Source: Haematobacter missouriensis (lineage in GTDB: Bacteria; Pseudomonadota; Alphaproteobacteria; Rhodobacterales; Rhodobacteraceae). Taken from it: a stretch of DNA of 64,000 nucleotides. The notes beneath the pieces are model-generated. The model made no database searches and was not told the origin of the DNA. It was given only the letters and a program-made list of their open reading frames with translations. Location: the NCBI RefSeq assembly GCF_000740775.1, contig NZ_JFGS01000001.1:186001-250000 (forward strand), in the 5' to 3' direction. A program made the translations under genes and the position numbers. Position 1 is the first letter of the stretch. Every line of letters begins with the position of its first letter. Shown here piece after piece: positions 1-7,647 of the stretch.

Positions 1-2
1 AA

Positions 3-965
3 ACGTTCATGGTTCGCGCGGGCCTGTTCGATGATGTGGATGCGGCGATCTCCTGGCATCCCGCAGATTATAATGGCGTGTTCGAGGCGAACAGCCTGGC
101 GAATACCCGGATCGATTTTACCTTCAACGGCCGAGCGTCCCATGCAGCTGCGGCGCCGGATCTGGGCCGGTCGGCGCTCGATGCGGTTGAGCTGATGAAT
201 GTCGGCGTAAACTACATGCGGGAGCATATGCCAGACGGCGCGCGCGTGCATTACGCATATCTCGATGCCGGCGGGGTCGCGCCCAACGTAGTGCAAGCGA
301 AGGCGACGGTGCGCCAGCTTATCCGCGCCCAGACCAACCGGGAGCTTCTGGATCTTGTGGCGCGGGTACGCAAGATCGCGCAGGGTGCGGCGCTCATGAC
401 GGAGACAACCGTTTCCGAACAGGTGGTCAGCGCCGTCTCCAACCTGCTCGGCAACAGCGTGCTGGACAGGCTGATGCAGGCCCATATGGATCGGCTTGGT
501 CCCGTGTCCTACGACGACGCGGACCGGGCTTTCGCGCAGGCGATCCGGTCCACGCTGACACCCACGCATGTTTCGGAGACCTTTCGCCGGTTACAGCGCC
601 CGCTAGACGCCGATCTGCCGCTTTGCGACTTCGTCGCACCGCTCGGCGCGGCGCTGCCCGGTGGGCAAGGCTCCACGGATGTCGGCGATGTGTCCTGGGC
701 CGTTCCGACGGTGCAGGCCTGGGTCGCCACATGCGCGATCGGCACGCCATTCCATAGCTGGCAACTGACGGCGCAGGGAAAGTCGCCCGTTGCCCACAAG
801 GGAATGGAACTGGCGGCCAAGATCATGGCGGCGACGGCGCAGGATCTCATTGCCGATCCCGCCGCTTTGGCCGCCGCGCAGGAGGAACATCGGCTTGCGC
901 TGAAGCGGGAACCCTATGTCTGCCCGCTGCCCCCGGAGGTCAACCCGCCGATCCCGGCTGGCTGA
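3..965 (+). CDS. M20-family amidohydrolase (AbgB-like), 5' end outside window
   Basis: C-terminal part of an M20D metallopeptidase/amidohydrolase of the kind that hydrolyses N-acyl amino acids or p-aminobenzoyl-glutamate. The frame is open to the left edge; the ATG at 9 is internal, because family members are about 450-480 residues and only about 320 are present. Visible are a metal-ligand region (SWHPAD, about 15 residues after that ATG), the dimerisation 'lid' domain starting GRASHAAAAPDLGRSALDA, and a C-terminal metal site (STDVGDVSWAVP followed by a histidine in PFHSW). The order and spacing fit AbgB better than the ArgE or DapE branches. The gene converges on sspB with a hairpin between them. 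The exact substrate is not determined. Confidence 0.8.
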   Translation, partial: TFMVRAGLFDDVDAAISWHPADYNGVFEANSLANTRIDFTFNGRASHAAAAPDLGRSALDAVELMNVGVNYMREHMPDGARVHYAYLDAGGVAPNVVQAKATVRQLIRAQTNRELLDLVARVRKIAQGAALMTETTVSEQVVSAVSNLLGNSVLDRLMQAHMDRLGPVSYDDADRAFAQAIRSTLTPTHVSETFRRLQRPLDADLPLCDFVAPLGAALPGGQGSTDVGDVSWAVPTVQAWVATCAIGTPFHSWQLTAQGKSPVAHKGMELAAKIMAATAQDLIADPAALAAAQEEHRLALKREPYVCPLPPEVNPPIPAG

Positions 966-979
966 TTGAGGTTTCCTCG

Positions 980-1003
980 GGCGATCCCTGCAAGGGGATC
1001 GCC
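980..1003. terminator. Intergenic hairpin between convergent genes
   Basis: A perfect 9-bp stem (980-988 with 995-1003) with a 6-nt loop lies in the 47-nt gap between the stop codons of the amidohydrolase and sspB. There is no clear T tract on either side, so it is a possible two-way terminator or mRNA 3' protecting hairpin rather than a textbook intrinsic terminator. Confidence 0.45.
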
Positions 1004-1012
1004 GGTCCGGGA

Positions 1013-1501
1013 TTACTGTTTGCGGAACTTGTCGAGACTGACGACCTCTCCCGAACCGCCATTGGAACTGCCGCCCGACCCGTCGGGATCGGTGTCGTCA
1101 TCTCCCGTGCCATGTTCTTCGAGATCATCCAGCTCTTCGTCATCGGCCACCTGGCTTTCGAAGCGCAGCCCGAACTCCACCGAAGGATCGACAAAGGTCA
1201 GAAGCGCGTCGAAAGGCACATAGAGCCGCTCCGGCTGATCCCCGAAGTTCAGGGTGATGCCGAATCCGTCCTCGTCCACCTCCAGATCCTCGTACCAGTG
1301 CTGGATGACGACGGTGATCTCCTCCGGGTAGCGCGCGCGGAGCCAGTTGGCCAGCTCCACCTCGGGATGGGTGGTGTCGAAGCTGATGAAGAAATGATGC
1401 TCTCCGGGAAGACCTTCGTCCGCGACCTGCTGAAGCACCTGACGGGTCAGGCCCCGCATCTGTTCGTGCATGAGGCGACCGTAGTCTATCGTGTCGTGCA
1501 T
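1013..1501 (-). CDS. sspB: ClpXP adaptor SspB (alpha-proteobacterial type)
   Basis: 162-residue cytoplasmic adaptor that delivers ssrA-tagged and other substrates to the ClpXP protease. The folded N-terminal domain (MHDTIDYGRLM... to about residue 115) matches the SspB family. It is followed by an acidic, Gly/Ser-rich linker and a short C-terminal tail ending VVSLDKFRKQ, which resembles the ClpX-binding tail of alphaproteobacterial SspB. I chose the ATG at 1501 because it has a GGGAG-type ribosome site about 10 nt upstream and starts at the conserved domain; the frame stays open upstream to 1705, but that stretch does not look like SspB. It lies 103 nt downstream of the ALDH gene and is probably transcribed on its own or by read-through. 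Confidence 0.88.
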   Translation of the reverse strand: MHDTIDYGRLMHEQMRGLTRQVLQQVADEGLPGEHHFFISFDTTHPEVELANWLRARYPEEITVVIQHWYEDLEVDEDGFGITLNFGDQPERLYVPFDALLTFVDPSVEFGLRFESQVADDEELDDLEEHGTGDDDTDPDGSGGSSNGGSGEVVSLDKFRKQ

Positions 1502-1604
1502 CCGTTCTTTTCTCCCTTGCCCGACGGGGCGGCGGTGGAACCAAACAATAGGCGTTTTGGGCCGGAAGAAAAGGGTTCGCGGCAGAATCCCGCCGTAAGG
1601 CGTA

Positions 1605-3812
1605 TCAGGGTCGGGTCGGAAGGCTGATGCTCCTTTCCCGCCCGGCTGCGTGAAGGAGCCAGGAGCCGTCCATTTCCCTGCTAGTCCAGTCGATGCGACC
1701 TCCATCCCGTGCGAGCACCGGTTTCAGCGAGAGAGCCGCCGTTCCCTCTGCATGGGCCGCCAGTTCGGACGTTCCAAAGCACCAGACCGCATCGACCGCG
1801 TCATATGCGGCGAGAGGGGGAAGCAGGGCATCCCGGTCCCCGCTGATGACGCTGACCGTGCCGGAAGGGAGTCCGGCCCCAGCCAGAAGCAGGGCCAGCC
1901 CGATCGCAGGTTGCGGATCGCGGGGGGAGGGCAGCATGACCACACGGTTGCCCAGGGCAAGGAGCGGCAGCAGGAGCGAGAGGGGCGCCATCAGCGCAGC
2001 CTCTGCCGGGCAGGCAAGGGCGACGATGCCGAAAGGGTCCGGCTGGCTCAGCAGGAGCCGCTCCGCTCCGATCTGGCTCTCGCCAGTGCCGATGGGCAGA
2101 ACTGCCTTCCGGAAGCGGTCGATGGCCGGCCCCAGCGCCTCCCGCGCGGTGGTGCCCGCAATGCGTCCCGCCTCGCGGGAAAACCGCTCCGCGGCGGCAT
2201 GCAGGACGCGCGCACGCTCCGCTGGAGGGAGGCGGCTCCAAGCGGAGGACTTCCGGGCGCTTTCGACGGCGTCTGCCACGTCTTTGGGAGAGCCGAGCGG
2301 TGCCACGCCGGTTGCCGCCGCATAGCCTTCGCCGCCTGCGGGCGATCGGGCCACGCCCCCGATCACCAGCCGGGCTCCGCTGTTCAGCGGCATTGCCTGC
2401 GGCGAAGCCGAGGGCCGCTCCGGGCGCCCGCGCGATGGAAGATCCGAACGCGACCACTCCGCAAGTGACCAGCCGCCGAAGCCGCTGTCGGCCCGCGGTG
2501 GTGCGCTGGCCTCGACCGGCGCATTTACCGCGACACTGCCCGAGCCGAGTTGGAGAGCAAGTTGCAGGGCTCTTCCGCCGTTGCCGCTCCAGACAGATAC
2601 CGGCGCGGCAAAGCGGCTGTTGTTCGCGAGCGCCACCGCCTCCTCCACCGAGCGGAAAGTCGCGGTGATCGCGACCGGGCCAGCGATCGACGCATCCCAG
2701 AGCGCTGAAGAGGGCGATACCGCCCGGATCAACTCGGGCGCAACGCCGCCTTCTGCCGCGCGCCCGCGGACGATCTCCAGCCCCTCTGCCGAGGCTGTGG
2801 ACAGGAGTTGCGCGAGCCGTGCCGTCGCAGCGGAGCGAAGCGCGCCCAGATCGTTGCCGCGCGCCAGCGGATTGCCAGTGCGGAGCCGCTCGAACCTGCG
2901 CAGCAGCAGCGTCTCGAACCGCGCCGCCATGTCCGCCGCGATCAGCACCCGCGCGCCCTGCCTGCCGAAACCTGTTACGATCGCCTCGATGGCAGCATCG
3001 GGATCGGCATCGCCGAAGACGATGAACACCGGCGTTCCCCCGAGGCGAAGCGCCAGCGACTTGTTCAGACCCGCCGTTTCCCTGACCAGAGCGCGCCCGG
3101 CCTCCTCGCTGCCGAAAAGCACGATCCGCCCCGGGATTTCGCTTTGCGCCAGCGCGGAGCCCAGCGGAGCCCCGCCGCTCACGACGTTCAGCAAACCGCG
3201 CGGGAGCCCGCCCTCCGCTGCAATGGCGGCGAGGGCGAGGGCGGTCAGCGGGGTCTTCGGCGCCGGTTTCAGTACGAGCGCATTTCCCGCCGCCAGAGCC
3301 GCCGCAAGGTCATGCGCTATGTCGCCAAGCCCCGTATCGGCCGAGAGGAGCATCAGCCCGACACCCAACGGCGCGTCGGACGGGGCCGTTGCAGCGGCAC
3401 GGAGCCGGCCGGGAAGCGCGGCGGTCTCCTCCTGCACTCGCGTGATGGGGCGACCGGTCTCCAGCACCGAAAGCAGGGTCAGCAGGGTGCGGTTCTCCTC
3501 CACCCTCCGGGCGAAGGACAAAAGATGGTCCGTCCGCTCCCACGGAGCGAGTGCGGCCCAGCGTTTCCCCGAACGGCGCGCGACCCGCAGGGCACGCAGA
3601 CCTTCCTCCACTGTCGTTTCGGTTGCGTGAGCGATCATCGCCCCGTCGAGCGCGGTGATGACCGGAAGCTCGGCGCCCGGTCGGGTGAACCTGCCATCGA
3701 CAAAGGCGCCAAGCCGGTTTCCATGACCTGCGAGCCAGCGGCGGACAGGTGTCAGTTCTTCCGCCGCCGGGCTGTAATCCAGATCCGTCATGAGATCGGT
3801 AAGACCGGTCAT
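1605..3812 (-). CDS. Double-domain aldehyde dehydrogenase family protein, probably without canonical catalytic residues
   Basis: 735-residue protein made of two ALDH-like modules (about residues 20-455 and 480-710). Such fusions often sit beside deoC in Rhodobacteraceae, where the partner is expected to oxidise the acetaldehyde DeoC releases. In the first module the ALDH fold is easy to follow (LVLKPAPKTPL, LFGSEEAGRAL, LANNSRFAAPVSVW). However, the 'PWNFP' asparagine is absent (LLSADTGLGD, about 155-164), the LELGG general-base glutamate is Arg256 (LRLGG), and the GQxC nucleophile region is shortened to GFGRQGARVL without cysteine (about 281-290). The second module is also degenerate. It starts 12 nt after deoC on the same strand. 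Family assignment is firm; dehydrogenase activity is doubtful. Confidence 0.82.
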   Translation of the reverse strand: MTGLTDLMTDLDYSPAAEELTPVRRWLAGHGNRLGAFVDGRFTRPGAELPVITALDGAMIAHATETTVEEGLRALRVARRSGKRWAALAPWERTDHLLSFARRVEENRTLLTLLSVLETGRPITRVQEETAALPGRLRAAATAPSDAPLGVGLMLLSADTGLGDIAHDLAAALAAGNALVLKPAPKTPLTALALAAIAAEGGLPRGLLNVVSGGAPLGSALAQSEIPGRIVLFGSEEAGRALVRETAGLNKSLALRLGGTPVFIVFGDADPDAAIEAIVTGFGRQGARVLIAADMAARFETLLLRRFERLRTGNPLARGNDLGALRSAATARLAQLLSTASAEGLEIVRGRAAEGGVAPELIRAVSPSSALWDASIAGPVAITATFRSVEEAVALANNSRFAAPVSVWSGNGGRALQLALQLGSGSVAVNAPVEASAPPRADSGFGGWSLAEWSRSDLPSRGRPERPSASPQAMPLNSGARLVIGGVARSPAGGEGYAAATGVAPLGSPKDVADAVESARKSSAWSRLPPAERARVLHAAAERFSREAGRIAGTTAREALGPAIDRFRKAVLPIGTGESQIGAERLLLSQPDPFGIVALACPAEAALMAPLSLLLPLLALGNRVVMLPSPRDPQPAIGLALLLAGAGLPSGTVSVISGDRDALLPPLAAYDAVDAVWCFGTSELAAHAEGTAALSLKPVLARDGGRIDWTSREMDGSWLLHAAGRERSISLPTRP

Positions 3813-3824
3813 CCTGCTTCCCCC

Positions 3825-4835
3825 TCAGGCGATGCCCTGACGCCAGTCGGCAGTGCCCCGACCCGTCACGTGTTGCTCAAGTTGACGCTCGATCCCCGAT
3901 AGCAGGGAGGAGGCGCCTATCCGGAAAAGATGCGGCTCCAGCCAGGCGCGGCCCAGTTCCTCCCGCATCAGAACCTGCCAGTCGAGGGCGTCTTCGGCGC
4001 TTCTCAGGCCACCGGCCGGCTTGAAGCCCACGGCATGGCCTGTCGCATCGTGGTAATCTCGGATCGCGCGCATCATTACCAGACTTACCGGCAACGTGGC
4101 GTTCACCGTTTCCTTGCCGGTCGATGTCTTGATGAAATCCGCCCCGGCCTGCATGGCCACCATGGAAACCTGATAGACGCGGGAGAGGTCGCCCAGTTCG
4201 CCGGTGGCAAGGATCGCCTTCAGATGGGCCGCGCCACATGCCTCCCGCATCGCCGCGACTTCGTCATGGAGCGCGCCCCAGGCGCCCTTCAGCGCCCATT
4301 CCCGTGTGATGACGATGTCTATCTCCGCAGCTCCCTCCGCCACGGCATAGCGGATCTCCTCCAGACGCAGGCGGAGCGGCATCAGCCCGGCGGGGAAGCC
4401 CGTCGCGACCGAGGCTACTGGAATGCCCGACCCGTGGAGGGCGCGGACGGCGTGGGGTACCATCGTCGGATAAACGCAGACAGCACCCGTGGTCAGCCCC
4501 TCGACCCCAAGCGCTTCGCGGATCGCAGGGGGGAGCGGCCGGCGGGCCTTGTCGCAGAGCCGCGCAACACGCTCCGCCGTATCGTCGCCAGCGAGGGTGG
4601 TGAGGTCCATGCAGCGGATCGCATTCAACAGCCATGCCACCCTGTTCTCTCCCGAAAGCGCGCGGCTTCGGGCGATACGCGGCGCATCTCGCTCCGCGGC
4701 TGTGGTGTCCACCGTCCGTTCATCGAAAAGCCGCGGGTTGAGCGGCGTGCCGGGATTTCTGCGCGGCGCTGGCAGAAAGGGAGCGAGTCGGCTGGGCAGC
4801 CCCGCACGATGCCGTCCGATACGCTCCTGCTCCAT
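3825..4835 (-). CDS. deoC: Deoxyribose-phosphate aldolase
   Basis: 336-residue class I aldolase that cleaves 2-deoxyribose-5-phosphate into acetaldehyde and glyceraldehyde-3-phosphate in deoxynucleoside breakdown. The TIM-barrel residues are all visible: Asp173 in EIDIVITR, the Schiff-base lysine Lys236 in FIKTSTGKE and the assisting Lys272 in GFKPAGG. An N-terminal extension of about 70 residues before the barrel is usual for the longer alphaproteobacterial form. It lies between the HpcH aldolase (27 nt upstream) and the ALDH (12 nt downstream), so the three are very likely co-transcribed. Whether acetaldehyde is passed to the neighbouring ALDH is uncertain because that protein lacks its nucleophile. 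Confidence 0.93.
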   Translation of the reverse strand: MEQERIGRHRAGLPSRLAPFLPAPRRNPGTPLNPRLFDERTVDTTAAERDAPRIARSRALSGENRVAWLLNAIRCMDLTTLAGDDTAERVARLCDKARRPLPPAIREALGVEGLTTGAVCVYPTMVPHAVRALHGSGIPVASVATGFPAGLMPLRLRLEEIRYAVAEGAAEIDIVITREWALKGAWGALHDEVAAMREACGAAHLKAILATGELGDLSRVYQVSMVAMQAGADFIKTSTGKETVNATLPVSLVMMRAIRDYHDATGHAVGFKPAGGLRSAEDALDWQVLMREELGRAWLEPHLFRIGASSLLSGIERQLEQHVTGRGTADWRQGIA

Positions 4836-4862
4836 CGGAGTTCCTTTCCCGTTCCGCTTCCG

Positions 4863-5645
4863 TCAGCCGGCGATCTTCTGTCTCACCCCGTCCACTGTGC
4901 CGGAAAAGGCATTGGCGAGGGTGAAGGTGTCATGCCCGACGGAGACGACCTGATAGCCTTCGGCGATAAGCTCCGCCGCGCGTTCCGTCCGGCCGCCAAA
5001 GGCACAGGCGAGCTTGCCCCGCGCCCGCGTGCGCCGGGCGATCTCCCGCATCGCCTCTCGCACGGCCGCGCCCTCCGGTTCGATGGTCCCGTTAGAAAGC
5101 GCGATCGACAGATCGGCCGGGCCGACAAGGATGCCGTCGATGCCCGGCACGGACAGGATATCGTCCAGCACTGCGAGAGCTTCCCGCGTCTCGCACATGG
5201 CGATGGCGGCGGTCGAACCGTTCGCTCCGCTGAAGTAATCGGCCGGGGTCATGCCATGGGCCTGAAGCGCCCGACCCGGCCCCCAGCTTCTGCGCCCGAG
5301 CGGCGGATACTTGATCTCTGCGGCAAAGGCGGCGGCGTCTTCCGCCGAGTTTATCATCGGAGCGACGATCCCTGCCGCGCCGAGGTCGAGCGCGCGCGCC
5401 GCCATTGCCCAATCCCGCACCGGAACCCGCACCAGGGCGGGCGTCTGTACGAGTGTCGCCTCCGTGATGCTGTCACGCGTACTGGCTATATCGTGCTGAC
5501 CGTGCTGAAGGTCTATCAGGACCGCATCGTAACCCGAACGCGCCATCAGGCCTACCACGGCAGGAGAGGCGATCTCCGACCAGCCCAACAGGACGGTCCC
5601 CCGTTCTTCGGCGATGAGGGAGAGGGAGGGGAGCGTCCGTGTCAT
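4863..5645 (-). CDS. HpcH/HpaI-family 2-oxoacid aldolase
   Basis: 260-residue class II (metal-dependent) aldolase of the HpcH/HpaI/GarL type, which cleaves 2-keto-3-deoxy sugar acids or 4-hydroxy-2-oxo acids to pyruvate plus an aldehyde. Diagnostic stretches are the substrate-binding IDLQHGQHD (about 45-53), CETREALAVLDDI with the metal-binding glutamate, and GPADLSIAL (about 177-185). It is the first gene after the LysR regulator on the same strand and is followed by deoC with 27 nt between. The pairing with deoC suggests breakdown of sugar-acid or deoxy-sugar substrates. The exact substrate cannot be told; GarL-like and hydroxy-oxo-heptanedioate aldolases share these motifs. Confidence 0.85.
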   Translation of the reverse strand: MTRTLPSLSLIAEERGTVLLGWSEIASPAVVGLMARSGYDAVLIDLQHGQHDIASTRDSITEATLVQTPALVRVPVRDWAMAARALDLGAAGIVAPMINSAEDAAAFAAEIKYPPLGRRSWGPGRALQAHGMTPADYFSGANGSTAAIAMCETREALAVLDDILSVPGIDGILVGPADLSIALSNGTIEPEGAAVREAMREIARRTRARGKLACAFGGRTERAAELIAEGYQVVSVGHDTFTLANAFSGTVDGVRQKIAG

Positions 5646-5720
5646 GGCTTGTGCCCTTGTTGCTTCGCCTAAAGGCGTAGCGCGGCCCTTGTCGTGGGTT
5701 CAAGCGGAAGTTCTGCCTCC

Positions 5721-6623
5721 TCATGCGTCATCCTGTTCGGCCATCACCTCTGACATCGTGTCTATCAACGCGCGCCCAAGGGGGCCGGGACGGCGCTCGA
5801 CCGGCCATGCCGCGATGATGGTGCGGGCCGGGTGGAACTGGGCATCGGCGCAGGTCAACCGTCGGATACGACCCGAACGGACCTCATCTTCGAATGTGCC
5901 GGAGGCCGCGAAACACCAGCCTAGGCCCAGAAGAACGATCTGTCGGATCTGCTCCACATCATTCACCGTCCAGACATCGGTCGAGAAGATCCGGCCCACA
6001 CGTTCCATGTCGATTTCCGGCGCGCCGACATAATAGATCTGGCGCTCGCGGTCGAAGGCGCGGGCCGCGAGGGGCGCGGGAAGCGCCGCGAGTGGATGCG
6101 TCATTGCGCAAACGGGTGACAAGGTCTCTATCGCGAAGGAGCGCGCCTCCATGTCCAGCGGAATGGCCGCGGCGAGGGAAAAGGCCATGTCGAACCGCCC
6201 CCCACGCAGATCGTCCCACAATGTGGCGAGCGAGGAGTTGAAGAACTGAAAGGTGGCGCGGGGATGCAGATCCGCGAACCGGCCCAAAGCCTGCGTCAGC
6301 CGCGCACGGGGGAAAAGCACATCCACCGCCACCCTGATGCGTGTTTCCAGCCCCTGCTCCAGAGAGGCGGCATGCGAGGTGAAACGCCGCGCTCGCTCCA
6401 CCACCGATTTCGCCTCGGCAAAAAGCGCGCGGCCCTGCTCCGTCAGCGCGGCGGGGCGCTGGGCGCGTTCGATCAGGGGGAAACCGCACTGAGTCTCCAG
6501 TTGGACAAGCGAGTAGTTGATGGAGGAGACCGGCCGCCGCAGGGCGCGCCCGGCGGCTGACTGGCTGCCCGTTTCTATCACAGCAATGAAAGCGGTCAGG
6601 TGATCGACCAGGTTGGGATGCAC
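5721..6623 (-). CDS. LysR-family transcriptional regulator
   Basis: 300-residue LysR-type regulator. The N-terminal winged helix-turn-helix (about 1-60: FIAVIETGSQSAAGRAL, then VSSINYSLVQLETQCGFPLIER) is followed by a linker helix and a two-lobed effector domain starting near residue 90 (IRVAVDVLFPRARL). The start is a GTG with CAGGATATCGGAAA directly upstream. It is transcribed away from the ABC-importer operon and in the same direction as the aldolase cluster 75 nt downstream, so it could control either. The effector is not predictable. Confidence 0.88.
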   Translation of the reverse strand: MHPNLVDHLTAFIAVIETGSQSAAGRALRRPVSSINYSLVQLETQCGFPLIERAQRPAALTEQGRALFAEAKSVVERARRFTSHAASLEQGLETRIRVAVDVLFPRARLTQALGRFADLHPRATFQFFNSSLATLWDDLRGGRFDMAFSLAAAIPLDMEARSFAIETLSPVCAMTHPLAALPAPLAARAFDRERQIYYVGAPEIDMERVGRIFSTDVWTVNDVEQIRQIVLLGLGWCFAASGTFEDEVRSGRIRRLTCADAQFHPARTIIAAWPVERRPGPLGRALIDTMSEVMAEQDDA

Positions 6624-6635
6624 TTTCCGATATCC

Positions 6636-6660
6636 TGAAAGATATTTACGATTATTTTCA
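6636..6660. promoter_or_regulatory. Candidate LysR-type operator
   Basis: TGAAA-N15-TTTCA dyad in an A/T-rich stretch just upstream of the LysR GTG start and about 165 nt upstream of livG. It contains the T-N11-A arrangement typical of LysR boxes and sits in the divergent promoter region. Inferred from position and symmetry only. Confidence 0.35.
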
Positions 6661-6822
6661 TATTACCAGAAATCAGAATCATGCTACCCTCCAAATTGCC
6701 GGAAAATGCCTAAGGCATGCCGGACCTGTTTTGGGAGGAACGGGAATGCGGGAGGATCGCCGGGTCGCGCTTCACGCGCAGCCGCCGCTGTTTAATTTCA
6801 CATCGCTCAACAGGCCGCGCGC

Positions 6823-7647
6823 ATGACGTCGGCTTCACCTGCCGTTGCAACCGCAGAAGCGCTGACACCGGCGGAAGGGGTACTGGTCTGCGACAATGTC
6901 AGCCGCCGTTTCGGTGGGGTGAAGGCACTGACCGACGTGTCTGTCGCCGTGCGGCAGGGAGAGATCTTCGGACTGGTCGGTCCGAACGGCTCGGGCAAGA
7001 CGACCCTCGTCAATGCGATCACCGGGTTCTATCCGCCGCAGGAAGGGACGATCACGCTTGAGGGCAGGCAGATCAACGGCCTGAAACCCTATCGTATCGC
7101 CGGTATGGGAGTGGCGCGGACATTTCAGAACGTCGCGCTGTTCCATGGGATGAGCGTACTCGACAACATCCTGATGGGCCGGCACATCTACATGAAGCCC
7201 AATCCGCTGGCGTCGTTCTTCTATCCATGGTGGGCGCGCAAGGAAGAGGTCGCGCATCGCCGCAAGGTGGAGGAGGTCATCGACCTGCTGCAGCTCGAAA
7301 GCGCTCGGGACGAGCATGTGGATGTCATCCCGCTCGGCCTTCAGAAGCGGGTAGAACTGGCCCGGGCTCTCTGTGCCGAGCCGCGGCTTCTGGTCTTGGA
7401 CGAGCCCATGGCGGGCATGAACCAGGAGGAGAAGGAATACATGGTCCGCTTCATCCTCGATGCCCAGGAGGCGCTGGGCCTGACCGTTCTCATCATCGAG
7501 CACCATATGGACGTGATCACCGCAATCTGCGACCGGGTGCTCGTCCTGTCCAACGGCACCGAAATCGCCCAGGGGCCGGCGCGCGAGGCGATCGCCGATC
7601 CGAAGGTGGTCGAAGCCTATATCGGAAAGGCACGCCATGCAGCTTGA
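6823..7647 (+). CDS. livG: Branched-chain amino acid/carboxylate-type ABC transporter ATPase (LivG-like)
   Basis: 274-residue cytoplasmic ATPase of the HAAT (Liv) importer family. Walker A is GPNGSGKTT (about 53-61), the Q-loop region contains ARTFQNVALF, Walker B/D-loop is LLVLDEPMAGMN and the H-loop is IIEHHMD. The LivG-specific insertion between Q-loop and signature is present (residues about 120-150, Phe/Tyr/Trp-rich). The signature before Walker B reads PLGLQKRVELAR instead of LSGGQQ, a common LivG variant in this cluster type. The stop overlaps the start of the acyl-CoA ligase gene by 11 nt, so translation is probably coupled. First gene of the operon. Confidence 0.9.
   Translation: MTSASPAVATAEALTPAEGVLVCDNVSRRFGGVKALTDVSVAVRQGEIFGLVGPNGSGKTTLVNAITGFYPPQEGTITLEGRQINGLKPYRIAGMGVARTFQNVALFHGMSVLDNILMGRHIYMKPNPLASFFYPWWARKEEVAHRRKVEEVIDLLQLESARDEHVDVIPLGLQKRVELARALCAEPRLLVLDEPMAGMNQEEKEYMVRFILDAQEALGLTVLIIEHHMDVITAICDRVLVLSNGTEIAQGPAREAIADPKVVEAYIGKARHAA

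Noticed and set aside
3930-5672. 580-residue plus-strand open frame
   Set aside because: Antisense to deoC and the HpcH aldolase; no recognisable domain or ribosome site.
6700-6730. Hairpin ATGCC-TAA-GGCAT with flanking CCGG upstream of livG
   Set aside because: Short 5-bp stem with unmatched internal bases and no T tract; not convincing as a terminator or operator.
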